64,000 nt of DNA from Bacteroidota bacterium (GTDB lineage Bacteria; Bacteroidota; Bacteroidia; Bacteroidales; F082). Positions 1-7,826 of this stretch are shown here, piece by piece; within the stretch, counting starts at the first letter, position 1; every line of letters begins with the position of its first letter. Position numbers and translations under genes: made by a program. Below the pieces are notes generated by a model, which saw nothing but the letters and a program-made list of their open reading frames with translations, did no database searches and was not told where the DNA came from. The stretch covers positions 124,001-188,000 of the forward strand of contig JADJXJ010000001.1 of NCBI GenBank assembly GCA_016715945.1, read 5' to 3'.

Positions 1-36
1 GCTTGTAGTGAGGTAATTAACTTCTGACCCAACAAG

Positions 37-63
37 AGCCGGGGCACTTTCCCGGCTTTTTTG
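37..63 (+). terminator. Intrinsic terminator of an upstream gene
   Basis: A 7-bp stem AGCCGGG (37-43) / CCCGGCT (51-57) with loop GCACTTT is followed by a T-run. It ends transcription entering from the left edge of the window. Confidence 0.85.
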
Positions 64-95
64 TTTTTGTTTCAACAGATTTCCGAAAAACATGT

Positions 96-123
96 AATAA
101 AAAAAGCCACCCGGGAGGGTGGC
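96..123 (-). terminator. Hairpin with a T-run on the minus strand
   Basis: The stem GCCACCC (106-112) / GGGTGGC (117-123) with loop GGGA is perfect. The A-run at 99-105 becomes a T-run only when read on the minus strand, so it is formally a minus-strand terminator, although no minus-strand gene lies to its right. It could serve a small RNA or be a 5' leader structure of plus-strand RNA. Confidence 0.5.
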
Positions 124-429
124 CCAATTATGAAAAACAAACAAAACAAGTGTACTATCATTTTAACAAAATTTATGCCGGAAATGTAAGATGTTCATTT
201 TCAATGAACAATTGAGAAGAATATATATCATCGCCTCTCATTATTGGAAGAAATTTCCAAAAAGGGGAAATTTAATGGTTGGTTCATTTTTTCAGAAGAT
301 TATTAAACTTTTTCACAGGCAGTTAGGTTATTAGAGCTTCGTGATGGTTTTCGGGAGCTGGATTCCAGAATTGGGAAAACAGGCAGCTGTGGGCTATGTT
401 GTCAATAGGGGCACCTGTGGCCTTTTTAG

Positions 430-437
430 TAATTTTG
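430..437 (+). promoter_or_regulatory. -7 promoter box of the M28 peptidase gene
   Basis: TAATTTTG matches the Bacteroidetes -7 consensus TAnnTTTG and lies 16 bases before the ATG at 454. No clear -33 TTG at the usual spacing is visible. Confidence 0.55.
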
Positions 438-453
438 CGAAAAAATTCGCCAG

Positions 454-2223
454 ATGAAGAAATTAAGGGGGCTATTTGCTCAGACACTTTTGTTGTGGCT
501 CCTGGCCGGACATCATGTGCTCGACGCCCAATCAACCAAACTGGTCAGAGACCATGTGTTTACCTTAGCATCGGAGCAGATGAAAGGCAGGCAGGCAGGT
601 AGTACGGGCGACCTGCAGGCTGCAAAATATATCCTGGATCAATTTGTGGAACTTGGCCTTACGCCCATGACCGGGGACGGATTTCAGCCATTGAGTCTGG
701 TGGTGTCGGTTGAGCCAGGTAAAGGCAATACGCTTAAAATCAGCAATGAAGAACTGACCTACGGGGCCGATTACAGCCTGTATGCTTTCAGTGCTTCCGC
801 CGCTGTAGAGGCGCCTGTGGTGTATGCAGGTTTTGGAATCGCAATGCAGAACGACAGCCTCTCGCGCGACGATTATCAAGGACTGGATGTGAAGGGAAAG
901 TGGGTGCTTGTGCTTCGTGGCGAACCCATGCCGGAACGCAACAACAGCCCTTTTCTGCCATATGCCGATGCCCGCACAAAAGCTATGCTGGCCCGCGACC
1001 GTGGCGCCATCGGGCTTATTGTAAGCTCGGGCAAACGCAATAACCCTCAGGATGAACTTGCCCCGCTCGTTTTCGATCGTTCGGTATCGGATGTGGGAAT
1101 TCCGGTGCTGGATTTGAAACGCAGTGCAGCTGATAAGTATTTGCTTTCCAATGGTATAGGTGCCGACAGCCTGGAGGCGCTAGCCATAGCCGGACAAAAT
1201 GCAGAAGTCAGGTTTACAACCGGGGTGTCGGCCACAACCATGCTTGTGAAAAACACCGCAGAAACCCGTAACGTAGTTGCAGCTTTGTATGCCCGGCCCA
1301 AGTCGGAGGAATGGCTGGTTATCGGCGCCCATTATGACCATCTGGGCATGGGCGGACCGGGTTCAGGATCGCGCAGACCCGACACCCTGGCTGTGCATTT
1401 TGGGGCCGATGACAATGCCTCAGGTGTGGCAGGTATGCTCTGGCTTGCCAAACATCTGACTTCACAAAACGAAAAATTAAAACGCAATGTGATGTTCGTT
1501 GCTTTCGGTGCCGAAGAACTGGGATTGATCGGATCGCGTCATTTTATGCGCAACCTGCCCGTGCCCAAGGAAAACATCGTCGCCATGATCAACCTCGACA
1601 TGATCGGCCGGCTCAACGAAAAGCAATCGGTTATGGCCGGAGGAACAGGCACATCGTCGATGTGGGAATCCATGCTTACGCGACTCAACGAACACATCGG
1701 CCTGAGCCTTTCGTTTTCTGCTGAAGGATTTGGCGCATCGGACCACGCATCATTTTATGCCGAAGGCATTCCGGTTTTGTTTTTCACCACCGGTGCGCAC
1801 AGCGATTATCACACCCCCGGCGACACACCTGACAAAATAAATTTTGAAGGCATGCTCAAGGTATTGGATCTTGTGGGCGCAGTGAGCCTTGAACTCACCC
1901 AAAGCGCCGATCGACCCGATTTCAAAGAAGCCGGGCCACGCGAACGCGTTTCAGGCAGGCGCGGTTTCAGGGTTACGTTCGGCATTATGCCCGGATTTGC
2001 CGACACCGGCGGAAATGGCCTCAGTGTGGACGGAGTTACCAAGGGTGGTCCGGCCGATTTAGCCGGAATAAAGCGGGGCGACCGCATCACCGGCATCAAC
2101 GGATTGCCTGTAAAAGATATCTACGACTATATGAACCGCCTCAAATCGCTCAAACCCGGCGAGCGTGTCAATGTGGATATCGTACGCAACGATGAGCCAA
2201 TGATCCTGATTGTGGAGCTTTAA
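454..2223 (+). CDS. M28 family metallopeptidase with PA and PDZ domains
   Basis: A secreted zinc aminopeptidase of 589 residues. A signal peptide (about residues 1-25, ending VLDAQ) is followed by a PA-like insert around 110-250 and an M28 catalytic domain. Expected zinc ligands and catalytic residues are visible: HYDH near 293, DDNASG near 318, the EE pair of AEELG near 352, LDM near 379 and YHTPGD near 451. A PDZ domain fills about 508-589 and probably binds peptide ends. The start has a signal peptide directly behind it and a -7 box just upstream. The gtrA gene follows after 9 bases, suggesting co-transcription. Exact substrates are unknown. Confidence 0.93.
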   Translation: MKKLRGLFAQTLLLWLLAGHHVLDAQSTKLVRDHVFTLASEQMKGRQAGSTGDLQAAKYILDQFVELGLTPMTGDGFQPLSLVVSVEPGKGNTLKISNEELTYGADYSLYAFSASAAVEAPVVYAGFGIAMQNDSLSRDDYQGLDVKGKWVLVLRGEPMPERNNSPFLPYADARTKAMLARDRGAIGLIVSSGKRNNPQDELAPLVFDRSVSDVGIPVLDLKRSAADKYLLSNGIGADSLEALAIAGQNAEVRFTTGVSATTMLVKNTAETRNVVAALYARPKSEEWLVIGAHYDHLGMGGPGSGSRRPDTLAVHFGADDNASGVAGMLWLAKHLTSQNEKLKRNVMFVAFGAEELGLIGSRHFMRNLPVPKENIVAMINLDMIGRLNEKQSVMAGGTGTSSMWESMLTRLNEHIGLSLSFSAEGFGASDHASFYAEGIPVLFFTTGAHSDYHTPGDTPDKINFEGMLKVLDLVGAVSLELTQSADRPDFKEAGPRERVSGRRGFRVTFGIMPGFADTGGNGLSVDGVTKGGPADLAGIKRGDRITGINGLPVKDIYDYMNRLKSLKPGERVNVDIVRNDEPMILIVEL

Positions 2224-2232
2224 AACAAAACC

Positions 2233-2652
2233 TTGCAAAGTCTTTATCTTCAGCTTCTTGCCGACAACTTTCTGCTTAAGTTCATCCGTTTTGGTGCGGT
2301 AGGATTCAGCGGATTGTTTGTGGATTTCGGCACCACCTGGCTGCTGAAAGAAGTAGTGCGATTGCAAAAGTACCTGAGCAATGCCATAGGATTTATGGCA
2401 GCAGCCAGTTCAAACTACCTGCTCAACCGCTGGTGGACTTTTCAGAGTACCAATCCCAATGTGATGATCGAATACACGGGTTTTATTGTCATCTCACTCA
2501 TCGGTCTGATCCTCAATACCCTGATGCTTTGGGTGCTGGTAAGCCGGCTGAGGATGAATTTCTATCTTGCAAAAGTTTTTGCCACGGCCCTGGTGATGGT
2601 GTGGAACTTTGTAGCCAACCTCGTGTTTACCTTCAACGGGATGTCGCTCTGA
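2233..2652 (+). CDS. GtrA family membrane protein
   Basis: A 139-residue protein with four predicted membrane helices and the GtrA-type opening around LLKFIRFGAVGFSGLFVDF. GtrA-like proteins are thought to move polyprenyl-linked sugars across the inner membrane in glycan or teichoic acid synthesis. The start codon appears to be TTG at 2233, nine bases after the M28 stop; an ATG at a sensible place is lacking, and the N-terminal family region would be lost with a later start. No glycosyltransferase partner is adjacent. The stop codon is part of a terminator hairpin. Confidence 0.85.
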   Translation: MQSLYLQLLADNFLLKFIRFGAVGFSGLFVDFGTTWLLKEVVRLQKYLSNAIGFMAAASSNYLLNRWWTFQSTNPNVMIEYTGFIVISLIGLILNTLMLWVLVSRLRMNFYLAKVFATALVMVWNFVANLVFTFNGMSL

Positions 2653-2671
2653 CAGAAATCTGTCATTTTTT
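2650..2671 (+). terminator. Intrinsic terminator overlapping the gtrA stop codon
   Basis: The stem TGACAG / CTGTCA (2650-2655 and 2660-2665) with loop AAAT is followed by six T. The TGA stop of the GtrA gene forms the first bases of the stem. Confidence 0.7.
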
Positions 2672-2730
2672 CCCAATGCATTATGAATCAATTATTTAGT
2701 GCTGCTAATCGGCCTTAAACCGGGGAGGAG

Positions 2731-3318
2731 CTAGGTTTCATTTTCGAGGAACTGCTCCGCAAGCTGGCACAGCTCGGGCCAGAAAGCGGCAAACGCATCT
2801 CCGACCAGTGTATAGTTCTGAAGCAATACCTTCACTGCTTGATCCATGCCGCTGACGAAGCTTGCCCTGCGGTTCATGCCGTTGAACACCCTTTGCAGGT
2901 CGCGCAGATTGGCATAACCGGCCAGCCAGTTTTGCGCCACCATCCAGGGCAGGATGCGCTTTGACCGGGCAGGCAGAATGCGGTAGTTGCGCAGCAGGGT
3001 GCGATACACATGCAGGGCAAATTCCGTCAGATCGCCCTTGCCATAGTGCGCCCAGCCAATGGCCAGAAAATGATCGAAATAGATGTCGAGCACCACCGGC
3101 GCATATTTCCCGAAATCGGCCGAAAGCTGTTGTGAGGTCTGCCGGACAAGCGGATGGTTGTCGGTAAAGGCATCGATGGCCCGGTGGAGTTGCACACCGC
3201 TGCGCATGGCATCGGGCAGCCTGGCCAGCATATCGCCTTTCACATGGTCAGCAACCATATTGCCAGTGAGTATCAGGGGCTCATTGCCCGAAAGCAGCGC
3301 ATGGGCCAGAAAGTTCAG
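2731..3318 (-). CDS. acpH: Acyl carrier protein phosphodiesterase, apparent CTG start
   Basis: AcpH-type hydrolases remove the 4'-phosphopantetheine group from holo-ACP. The GNMVADHVKGD region, the LHRAIDAFTD motif and YFDHFLA motif are typical of the family. From the first ATG (3258) the product is 175 residues, but the conserved family opening NFLAHALLSGNEPLIL continues upstream in frame, reaching a CTG at 3318-3316 exactly where relatives have Met. Two codons further up is an in-frame TGA (3324-3322). A -7 box at 3337-3344 places the transcription start just before this CTG. I therefore extend the gene to 3318 (195 residues); if CTG is not used, the protein would lose its first 20 conserved residues. 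Confidence 0.85.
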   Translation of the reverse strand: MNFLAHALLSGNEPLILTGNMVADHVKGDMLARLPDAMRSGVQLHRAIDAFTDNHPLVRQTSQQLSADFGKYAPVVLDIYFDHFLAIGWAHYGKGDLTEFALHVYRTLLRNYRILPARSKRILPWMVAQNWLAGYANLRDLQRVFNGMNRRASFVSGMDQAVKVLLQNYTLVGDAFAAFWPELCQLAEQFLENET

Positions 3319-3336
3319 TGGTCAGATTTTTTTTGG

Positions 3337-3344
3337 CAAAACTA
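3337..3344 (-). promoter_or_regulatory. -7 promoter box of the ACP phosphodiesterase gene
   Basis: Read on the minus strand the box is TAGTTTTG, matching TAnnTTTG, about 18 bases before the CTG at 3318. Confidence 0.5.
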
Positions 3345-3407
3345 AGCATTAGGGTGCCAGATCACATGAATTTTTTCTTACCGAAACCGGGCAATACTTC
3401 TTATGCC

Positions 3408-3415
3408 TACTTTTG
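3408..3415 (+). promoter_or_regulatory. -7 promoter box of the MATE exporter gene
   Basis: TACTTTTG matches the Bacteroidetes -7 consensus. It lies inside the longest possible reading frame of the MATE gene (from 3403), which supports the later start at 3460. Confidence 0.6.
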
Positions 3416-3459
3416 CACACTTTTTACGCAAATTACTGACTTCACCAACTGCTGAATAC

Positions 3460-4791
3460 ATGAGAGACCTGACAGCCGGAAAGGAGGGACAGCTGATCCT
3501 GCGCTTTACCATCCCCATGCTCATCGGCAATGTGTTTCAGCAGTTGTACAATGTAGTGGACAGCATCGTCATCGGACGTTACCTTGGCAATGAAGCCCTT
3601 GCCGCCGTGGGAGCCAGCTTCCCACTCATTTTTACACTTATTTCATTGGTTATCGGGCTTACCACGGGCGGAACAGTTATCATTTCGCAGTACTTCGGCG
3701 CGAAAAATTACCCGATGGTGATCCGGGCCACCCACACCACCTACATCGTGCTGTTTTGGGCTTCCATCCTGCTGATGTCGCTCAGCTGGCTGCTGGGAGG
3801 AACGGTTTTCAGGCTGATCGATTTGCCTGAAGAGGTGATTCCCCAGGCCGTAACCTACTTCAATTATTATTCTGCCGGCTATTTGTTTTTTTTTGGATTT
3901 CAGGGTACATCGGCCATTTTGCGTGGTCTGGGCGATTCCAAAACACCACTTTACTTTCTGATGATCAGCACGGTGGTAAACATTGTCCTCGACCTGTTGT
4001 TTGTGGCTGTTTTTGGCTGGGGCATCGAAGGAGTGGCTGTTGCCACCATCATTGCACAGGCCGGCGCTTTCTTTACACTTGTACTTTATCTGAACAGGCG
4101 CAATGAATTGCTGAAATTCAATCCCTTACAAATGCGCTTCGATCGGGCTGTTTTCCTCAGGAGCGTGCAGATTGGTCTGCCCACCGGCTTTCAGCAGACC
4201 TTTGTGGCCTTGGGAATGCTTGCGCTCTATAAGGTGGTGAACATGTTTGGTACCACGGTGATTGCCGCCTACGCAGTGGCCATGCGCATTGATTCGTTTG
4301 CCAGCCTGCCGGCCATGAATTTCTCGGCAGCGCTTTCTTCGTTTGTGGGCCAGAACATCGGTGCCGGGCAGTTCGAACGCGTTCGCCGGGGCCTCAGTGC
4401 AACACTGCGCATGACCACCATCTATTCCTTGTCGGTCACAGTGATTGCCTGGCTGTTTTCGGCGCCCATCATGCGGATGTTTACTTCCGACGAAGCCGTG
4501 GTGGCCATTGGCCGCGACTATCTGCATATTGTGAGTATTTTTTATGTGCTGTTTTCCGCCATGTTTGTGCTCAATGGCATGTTGCGCGGGGCAGGGGATA
4601 CCCTCATTCCCATGTTTGTAACCTTGTTCTCGCTTTGGGCGGTGCGTGTGCCTGTTTCGTTTGTGCTGGCAAAACACTTCGGTCCGGTGGGCATCTGGTG
4701 GGGCATCCCAATTGCCTGGGGACTCGGTGCGATTTTCTCCTATATTTATTATCGGACCGGTCGTTGGAAAACCAAACGGGTGATGCGCTGA
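3460..4791 (+). CDS. MATE family efflux transporter
   Basis: A 443-residue inner-membrane exporter with about twelve hydrophobic helices, related to NorM/DinF-type multidrug and toxin extrusion proteins that use Na+ or H+ gradients. The N-terminus MRDLTAGKEGQLILRF followed by TIPMLIGNVFQQLYNVVDSI is the usual family opening. An ATG at 3403 would add 19 residues, but a promoter -7 box covers that stretch, so I chose 3460. The frame is intact across both halves of the transporter. No regulator or resistance partner is adjacent, so the substrate cannot be assigned. Confidence 0.92.
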   Translation: MRDLTAGKEGQLILRFTIPMLIGNVFQQLYNVVDSIVIGRYLGNEALAAVGASFPLIFTLISLVIGLTTGGTVIISQYFGAKNYPMVIRATHTTYIVLFWASILLMSLSWLLGGTVFRLIDLPEEVIPQAVTYFNYYSAGYLFFFGFQGTSAILRGLGDSKTPLYFLMISTVVNIVLDLLFVAVFGWGIEGVAVATIIAQAGAFFTLVLYLNRRNELLKFNPLQMRFDRAVFLRSVQIGLPTGFQQTFVALGMLALYKVVNMFGTTVIAAYAVAMRIDSFASLPAMNFSAALSSFVGQNIGAGQFERVRRGLSATLRMTTIYSLSVTVIAWLFSAPIMRMFTSDEAVVAIGRDYLHIVSIFYVLFSAMFVLNGMLRGAGDTLIPMFVTLFSLWAVRVPVSFVLAKHFGPVGIWWGIPIAWGLGAIFSYIYYRTGRWKTKRVMR

Positions 4792-4978
4792 GCAAAGCAG
4801 ATTGTTTTCTGCAACACCGTTGAGGTATTATTCAATCTGCTATAATCCATTTTGCACCGGTAAAACCTGAGTGTTTTTACATGGTATATTGCCCATTTGA
4901 TCGAGTGCAAGATTGGCTGGGTTTTGTTGTTTGGCCAAAGTTGCCCGTGCCAATCCTGAAATGCAAAGCCTTATTTTG

Positions 4979-4986
4979 TACCTTTG
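4979..4986 (+). promoter_or_regulatory. -7 promoter box of the prolyl oligopeptidase gene
   Basis: TACCTTTG matches TAnnTTTG and lies 18 bases before the chosen ATG at 5005. It overlaps the TTG at 4984 that would otherwise be the longest start. Confidence 0.6.
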
Positions 4987-5004
4987 GGTGATAAAACTGA
5001 GTTT

Positions 5005-7134
5005 ATGAAAAACATTATTTATCTGATTATCATTGTTATGCTATCAAATGCCTGCGCGTCCAAGCATAAGCCCCTGGTATATCCTGAAACCAAGCAGGTG
5101 GATCAGGTGGATGTTTATTTTGGTAATGAGGTGGCCGATCCTTTCCGTTGGCTCGAAGATGATAACTCGGACGAAACAGCTTTGTGGGTGGCAGCGCAGA
5201 ATGCGGTTACACAGGAATATCTCTCGCGCATCCCGTTCAGGGAAGACTTGCGCAAGCGTTTCGAAACCATCTGGAATTATCCCCGCGTGGGCACGCCGTT
5301 CAAAAAAGCCGGGCGTTATTACTTCTTCCGCAACGATGGTTTGCAGAACCAGAGCGTTCTGTACACCATGAAATCGCTCGACGAAACACCTGAGGTGTTG
5401 CTCGACCCCAATACCTTCAGTGCCGATGGAACCATTGCCCTGGGTACGGTTAGTCCCTCACCCGGCGGCAGGTATTTTGCCTATGCCATCAGCCGTGGCG
5501 GCAGCGACTGGAACGAAATTGTGGTTATGGATCTCGAATCGCGCACCATGCTTGCCGACACCATTCGCTGGGTGAAGTTTTCGGGCATATCGTGGCTCAA
5601 TGAGGAAGGCTTTTTCTATAGTGCTTATGATGCACCGGCGCCCGGACAGGCGCTCTCGGGCAGCAACGAATTTCACAAGCTCTATTTCCACAAGCTGGGA
5701 ACTCAGCAAAACGAAGATCAGATCGTCTTTCAAAACAAGGACTTTCCTAAGCGCAACTTTTACGGCGGTGTGACCGATGCCGGAAACTACCTGGTGGTGC
5801 GCGAATCGCAGGCCACCTCAGGCAATTCGCTCTATGTGCGGCCCGCAGCAAACTTCAAGGCTCCGTTTGTCAAGGTGGCCGACGGATTCGATTTTGACTA
5901 CAATGTGATCGATGAACTCAACGGCAGGTTGCTGGTGGTGACCAATTACCAGGCCCCAAAGCGCAAGGTGGTGCTTATCGATCCGGCAGCACCCGCTCCC
6001 GAAAACTGGGCGACCATAATTCCGGAATCGGAGCATGTACTCGGATCCGTCAGCCTGGCCGGTCCTTACATCTATGCCGATTATGTGGTGGATGCCAGCA
6101 ACAGGGCCTATTTCTTTGATTATGATGGAAATATGGTCAAAGAGCTGGAATTTCCTACGCTTGGAACCACGGGAGGTTTCAGTGGCGACAAGGGCGATAT
6201 GGAGGCATTTTATTCATTCACTTCCTTTACCTTTCCTTCCACCATTTACCGTTACGACCTTGAAAGTCACACTTCTACGAAATATTTTGCCAGCGAGGTG
6301 GACTTTAAGCCCGAAGACTATATCACCGAACAGATCTTTTTCAACAGCAAAGATGGCACGCGGGTGCCCATGTTTCTGGTTTACAAAAAGGGCATGCAGC
6401 GCAATGGCAAAAATCCGGTGCTGTTGTATGGCTATGGCGGTTTCAACATCAGCGTGATGCCTTCGTTTTCGGTGGCACGCCTGCCTTTCCTCGAGCAGGG
6501 CGGTATTTATGTATCGGTCAACCTGCGTGGCGGAGGCGAATATGGCAAAGAATGGCATCAGGCCGGTCAGAAGCTGAACAAACAAAACGTATTTGACGAC
6601 TTTATTGCAGCTGCCGAATACCTCATTGCAGAGAAATATACCAATCCATCAAAGATTGCCATCATGGGCGGCTCGAATGGAGGTTTGCTGGTGGGCGCAG
6701 TCATGACCCAGCGTCCTGAGTTGTTTAAGGTGGCCATTCCAATTGTGGGAGTGCTCGATATGCTTCGTTATCAGTATTTTACCATTGGTTGGGCCTGGGC
6801 TGCCGACTATGGACGCAGCGACGAGAGCGAGGAGATGTTCCGTTACCTGCTGGGCTATTCACCTCTGCATAATGTGAAATCCGGCGTGGTTTATCCTTCC
6901 ACCCTGGCGGTAACCGCCGATCACGACGACCGTGTGGTGCCGGCGCATACCTTTAAGTTTATGGCTGAACTTCAAAGCAAGCATGCAGGAAAAAACCCTG
7001 TGCTGGTGCGCATCGAAACGCAGGCCGGACACGGAGCCGGCAAGCCGACCTCCAAACTAATTGAAGAAAATGCTGACATCTATAGCTTCATAATGTACGA
7101 ACTGGGCATGAAGCCTAAGTTTGCCGGACAATGA
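5005..7134 (+). CDS. Prolyl oligopeptidase family serine peptidase (S9A)
   Basis: A 709-residue lipoprotein-type prolyl oligopeptidase that would cut short proline-containing peptides in the periplasm. The signal sequence ends in a lipobox-like LSNAC. An N-terminal beta-propeller region (about 60-430) precedes the alpha/beta-hydrolase domain. The catalytic serine is in GGSNGGLL (Ser 557), the aspartate in TADHDDRVVP near 638-642, and the histidine in QAGHGAGK (His 676). The VNLRGGGEYG segment is typical of the family. The start at 5005 fits both the signal sequence and the promoter box; the longer TTG start would begin inside that box. It stands alone on this strand. Confidence 0.95.
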   Translation: MKNIIYLIIIVMLSNACASKHKPLVYPETKQVDQVDVYFGNEVADPFRWLEDDNSDETALWVAAQNAVTQEYLSRIPFREDLRKRFETIWNYPRVGTPFKKAGRYYFFRNDGLQNQSVLYTMKSLDETPEVLLDPNTFSADGTIALGTVSPSPGGRYFAYAISRGGSDWNEIVVMDLESRTMLADTIRWVKFSGISWLNEEGFFYSAYDAPAPGQALSGSNEFHKLYFHKLGTQQNEDQIVFQNKDFPKRNFYGGVTDAGNYLVVRESQATSGNSLYVRPAANFKAPFVKVADGFDFDYNVIDELNGRLLVVTNYQAPKRKVVLIDPAAPAPENWATIIPESEHVLGSVSLAGPYIYADYVVDASNRAYFFDYDGNMVKELEFPTLGTTGGFSGDKGDMEAFYSFTSFTFPSTIYRYDLESHTSTKYFASEVDFKPEDYITEQIFFNSKDGTRVPMFLVYKKGMQRNGKNPVLLYGYGGFNISVMPSFSVARLPFLEQGGIYVSVNLRGGGEYGKEWHQAGQKLNKQNVFDDFIAAAEYLIAEKYTNPSKIAIMGGSNGGLLVGAVMTQRPELFKVAIPIVGVLDMLRYQYFTIGWAWAADYGRSDESEEMFRYLLGYSPLHNVKSGVVYPSTLAVTADHDDRVVPAHTFKFMAELQSKHAGKNPVLVRIETQAGHGAGKPTSKLIEENADIYSFIMYELGMKPKFAGQ

Positions 7135-7168
7135 TGATATTCTTACAAATCTAATAATGAAAACATCA

Positions 7169-7366
7169 TTAAAACAAACGATAGCTATCATTGTGCCTTC
7201 TGAACCTTCCTATCAGGAATGCTCCGGATATCGTAAGCAATATTCCTATTCCTGGTGAAGGCACGATTGATGTCTCTATGCCGAAGTAGTTCAATGCGTT
7301 GAATATCAATAATATGAGGCCTATTGAAGAAATAAGGTAACCTAGGGATAGTCTTAGCTTTTTCAT
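7169..7366 (-). CDS. Small two-helix membrane protein, unknown function
   Basis: A 65-residue protein with two hydrophobic segments (about 8-27 and 36-54) separated by a short polar loop, and a basic tail. I do not recognise it. Support for a real gene is the membrane-protein composition plus a perfect minus-strand -7 box TATCTTTG at 7401-7408, 35 bases before its ATG. The region is more AT-rich than its neighbours. It lies head to head with the upstream end of the AT-rich patch and tail to tail with the prolyl oligopeptidase gene. Confidence 0.55.
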   Translation of the reverse strand: MKKLRLSLGYLISSIGLILLIFNALNYFGIETSIVPSPGIGILLTISGAFLIGRFRRHNDSYRLF

Positions 7367-7400
7367 TGGAATATCACTATTAACAGGGTATTGTTAAAGT

Positions 7401-7408
7401 CAAAGATA
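7401..7408 (-). promoter_or_regulatory. -7 promoter box of the small membrane protein gene
   Basis: Minus-strand TATCTTTG, an exact TAnnTTTG match, 35 bases upstream of the ATG at 7366. Confidence 0.5.
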
Positions 7409-7826
7409 TTCCCTATTTGTGATAGGAAGAGCAGGTTTGTTATAAATGAATTTAGATCCGGTTCATCAAGTCTGATTGATTTCTCCTCTTTTCGAGCTTT
7501 GAATGGTTTGTTTTTATTTAGAATGATTCCAAATTACAAAAGCTTTGAACTTTCCTTTACGCCAATGTTGATTTTCGCACGATGGTATGGTAAATTTGTG
7601 TTTCGAGGGGATAATTGTTCGATTGTATTGTTCTTTTAATTCATAATCAGCAGTTTAAGTAAACATAGTTTTTATCGGATACCAGAACATTGTTTAAAAA
7701 TTGGTTTGGAGTTATCGGATTGATGTTTGCATTTTTAGATGTTTTGGCATCGGGTTGTTTGGGTAGATGAGTTTTGCCTTGAAAAGTCATAAAGACCACA
7801 GCAAATATCAACAAAACCGCAAACCA
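7409..7826. other. AT-rich intergenic stretch
   Basis: No gene supported. An 82-codon frame starting with TTG at 7391 runs through it but has no family features and starts beside a promoter box of the opposite strand. The base composition is clearly richer in A and T than the flanking genes. It holds the 5' region of the kelch gene, for which I find no clear promoter box. Confidence 0.5.

Larger units (their letters stand above)
1..453. other. Intergenic region with two hairpins before the M28 peptidase
   Basis: No convincing full gene is visible. Frame 1 is open from base 1 to a TGA at 25-27 and could be the last eight codons of a gene outside the window (weak). It is followed by a plus-strand terminator (37-63) and a second hairpin at 106-123. 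A 19-codon ORF (129-188, starting ATGAAAAAC) follows that hairpin, and an 8-bp inverted repeat with a 3-nt loop lies at 192-210. Whether the small ORF is translated cannot be judged. Confidence 0.5.

Noticed and set aside
323..535. 70-codon minus-strand frame near the left edge, possibly ending at the 96-123 hairpin
   Set aside because: It overlaps the signal peptide of the M28 peptidase and shows no family features, and its end is 200 bases away from the hairpin.
7391..7639. 82-codon plus-strand frame from a TTG
   Set aside because: It starts beside a minus-strand promoter box, has low-complexity AT-rich codons and no family features.
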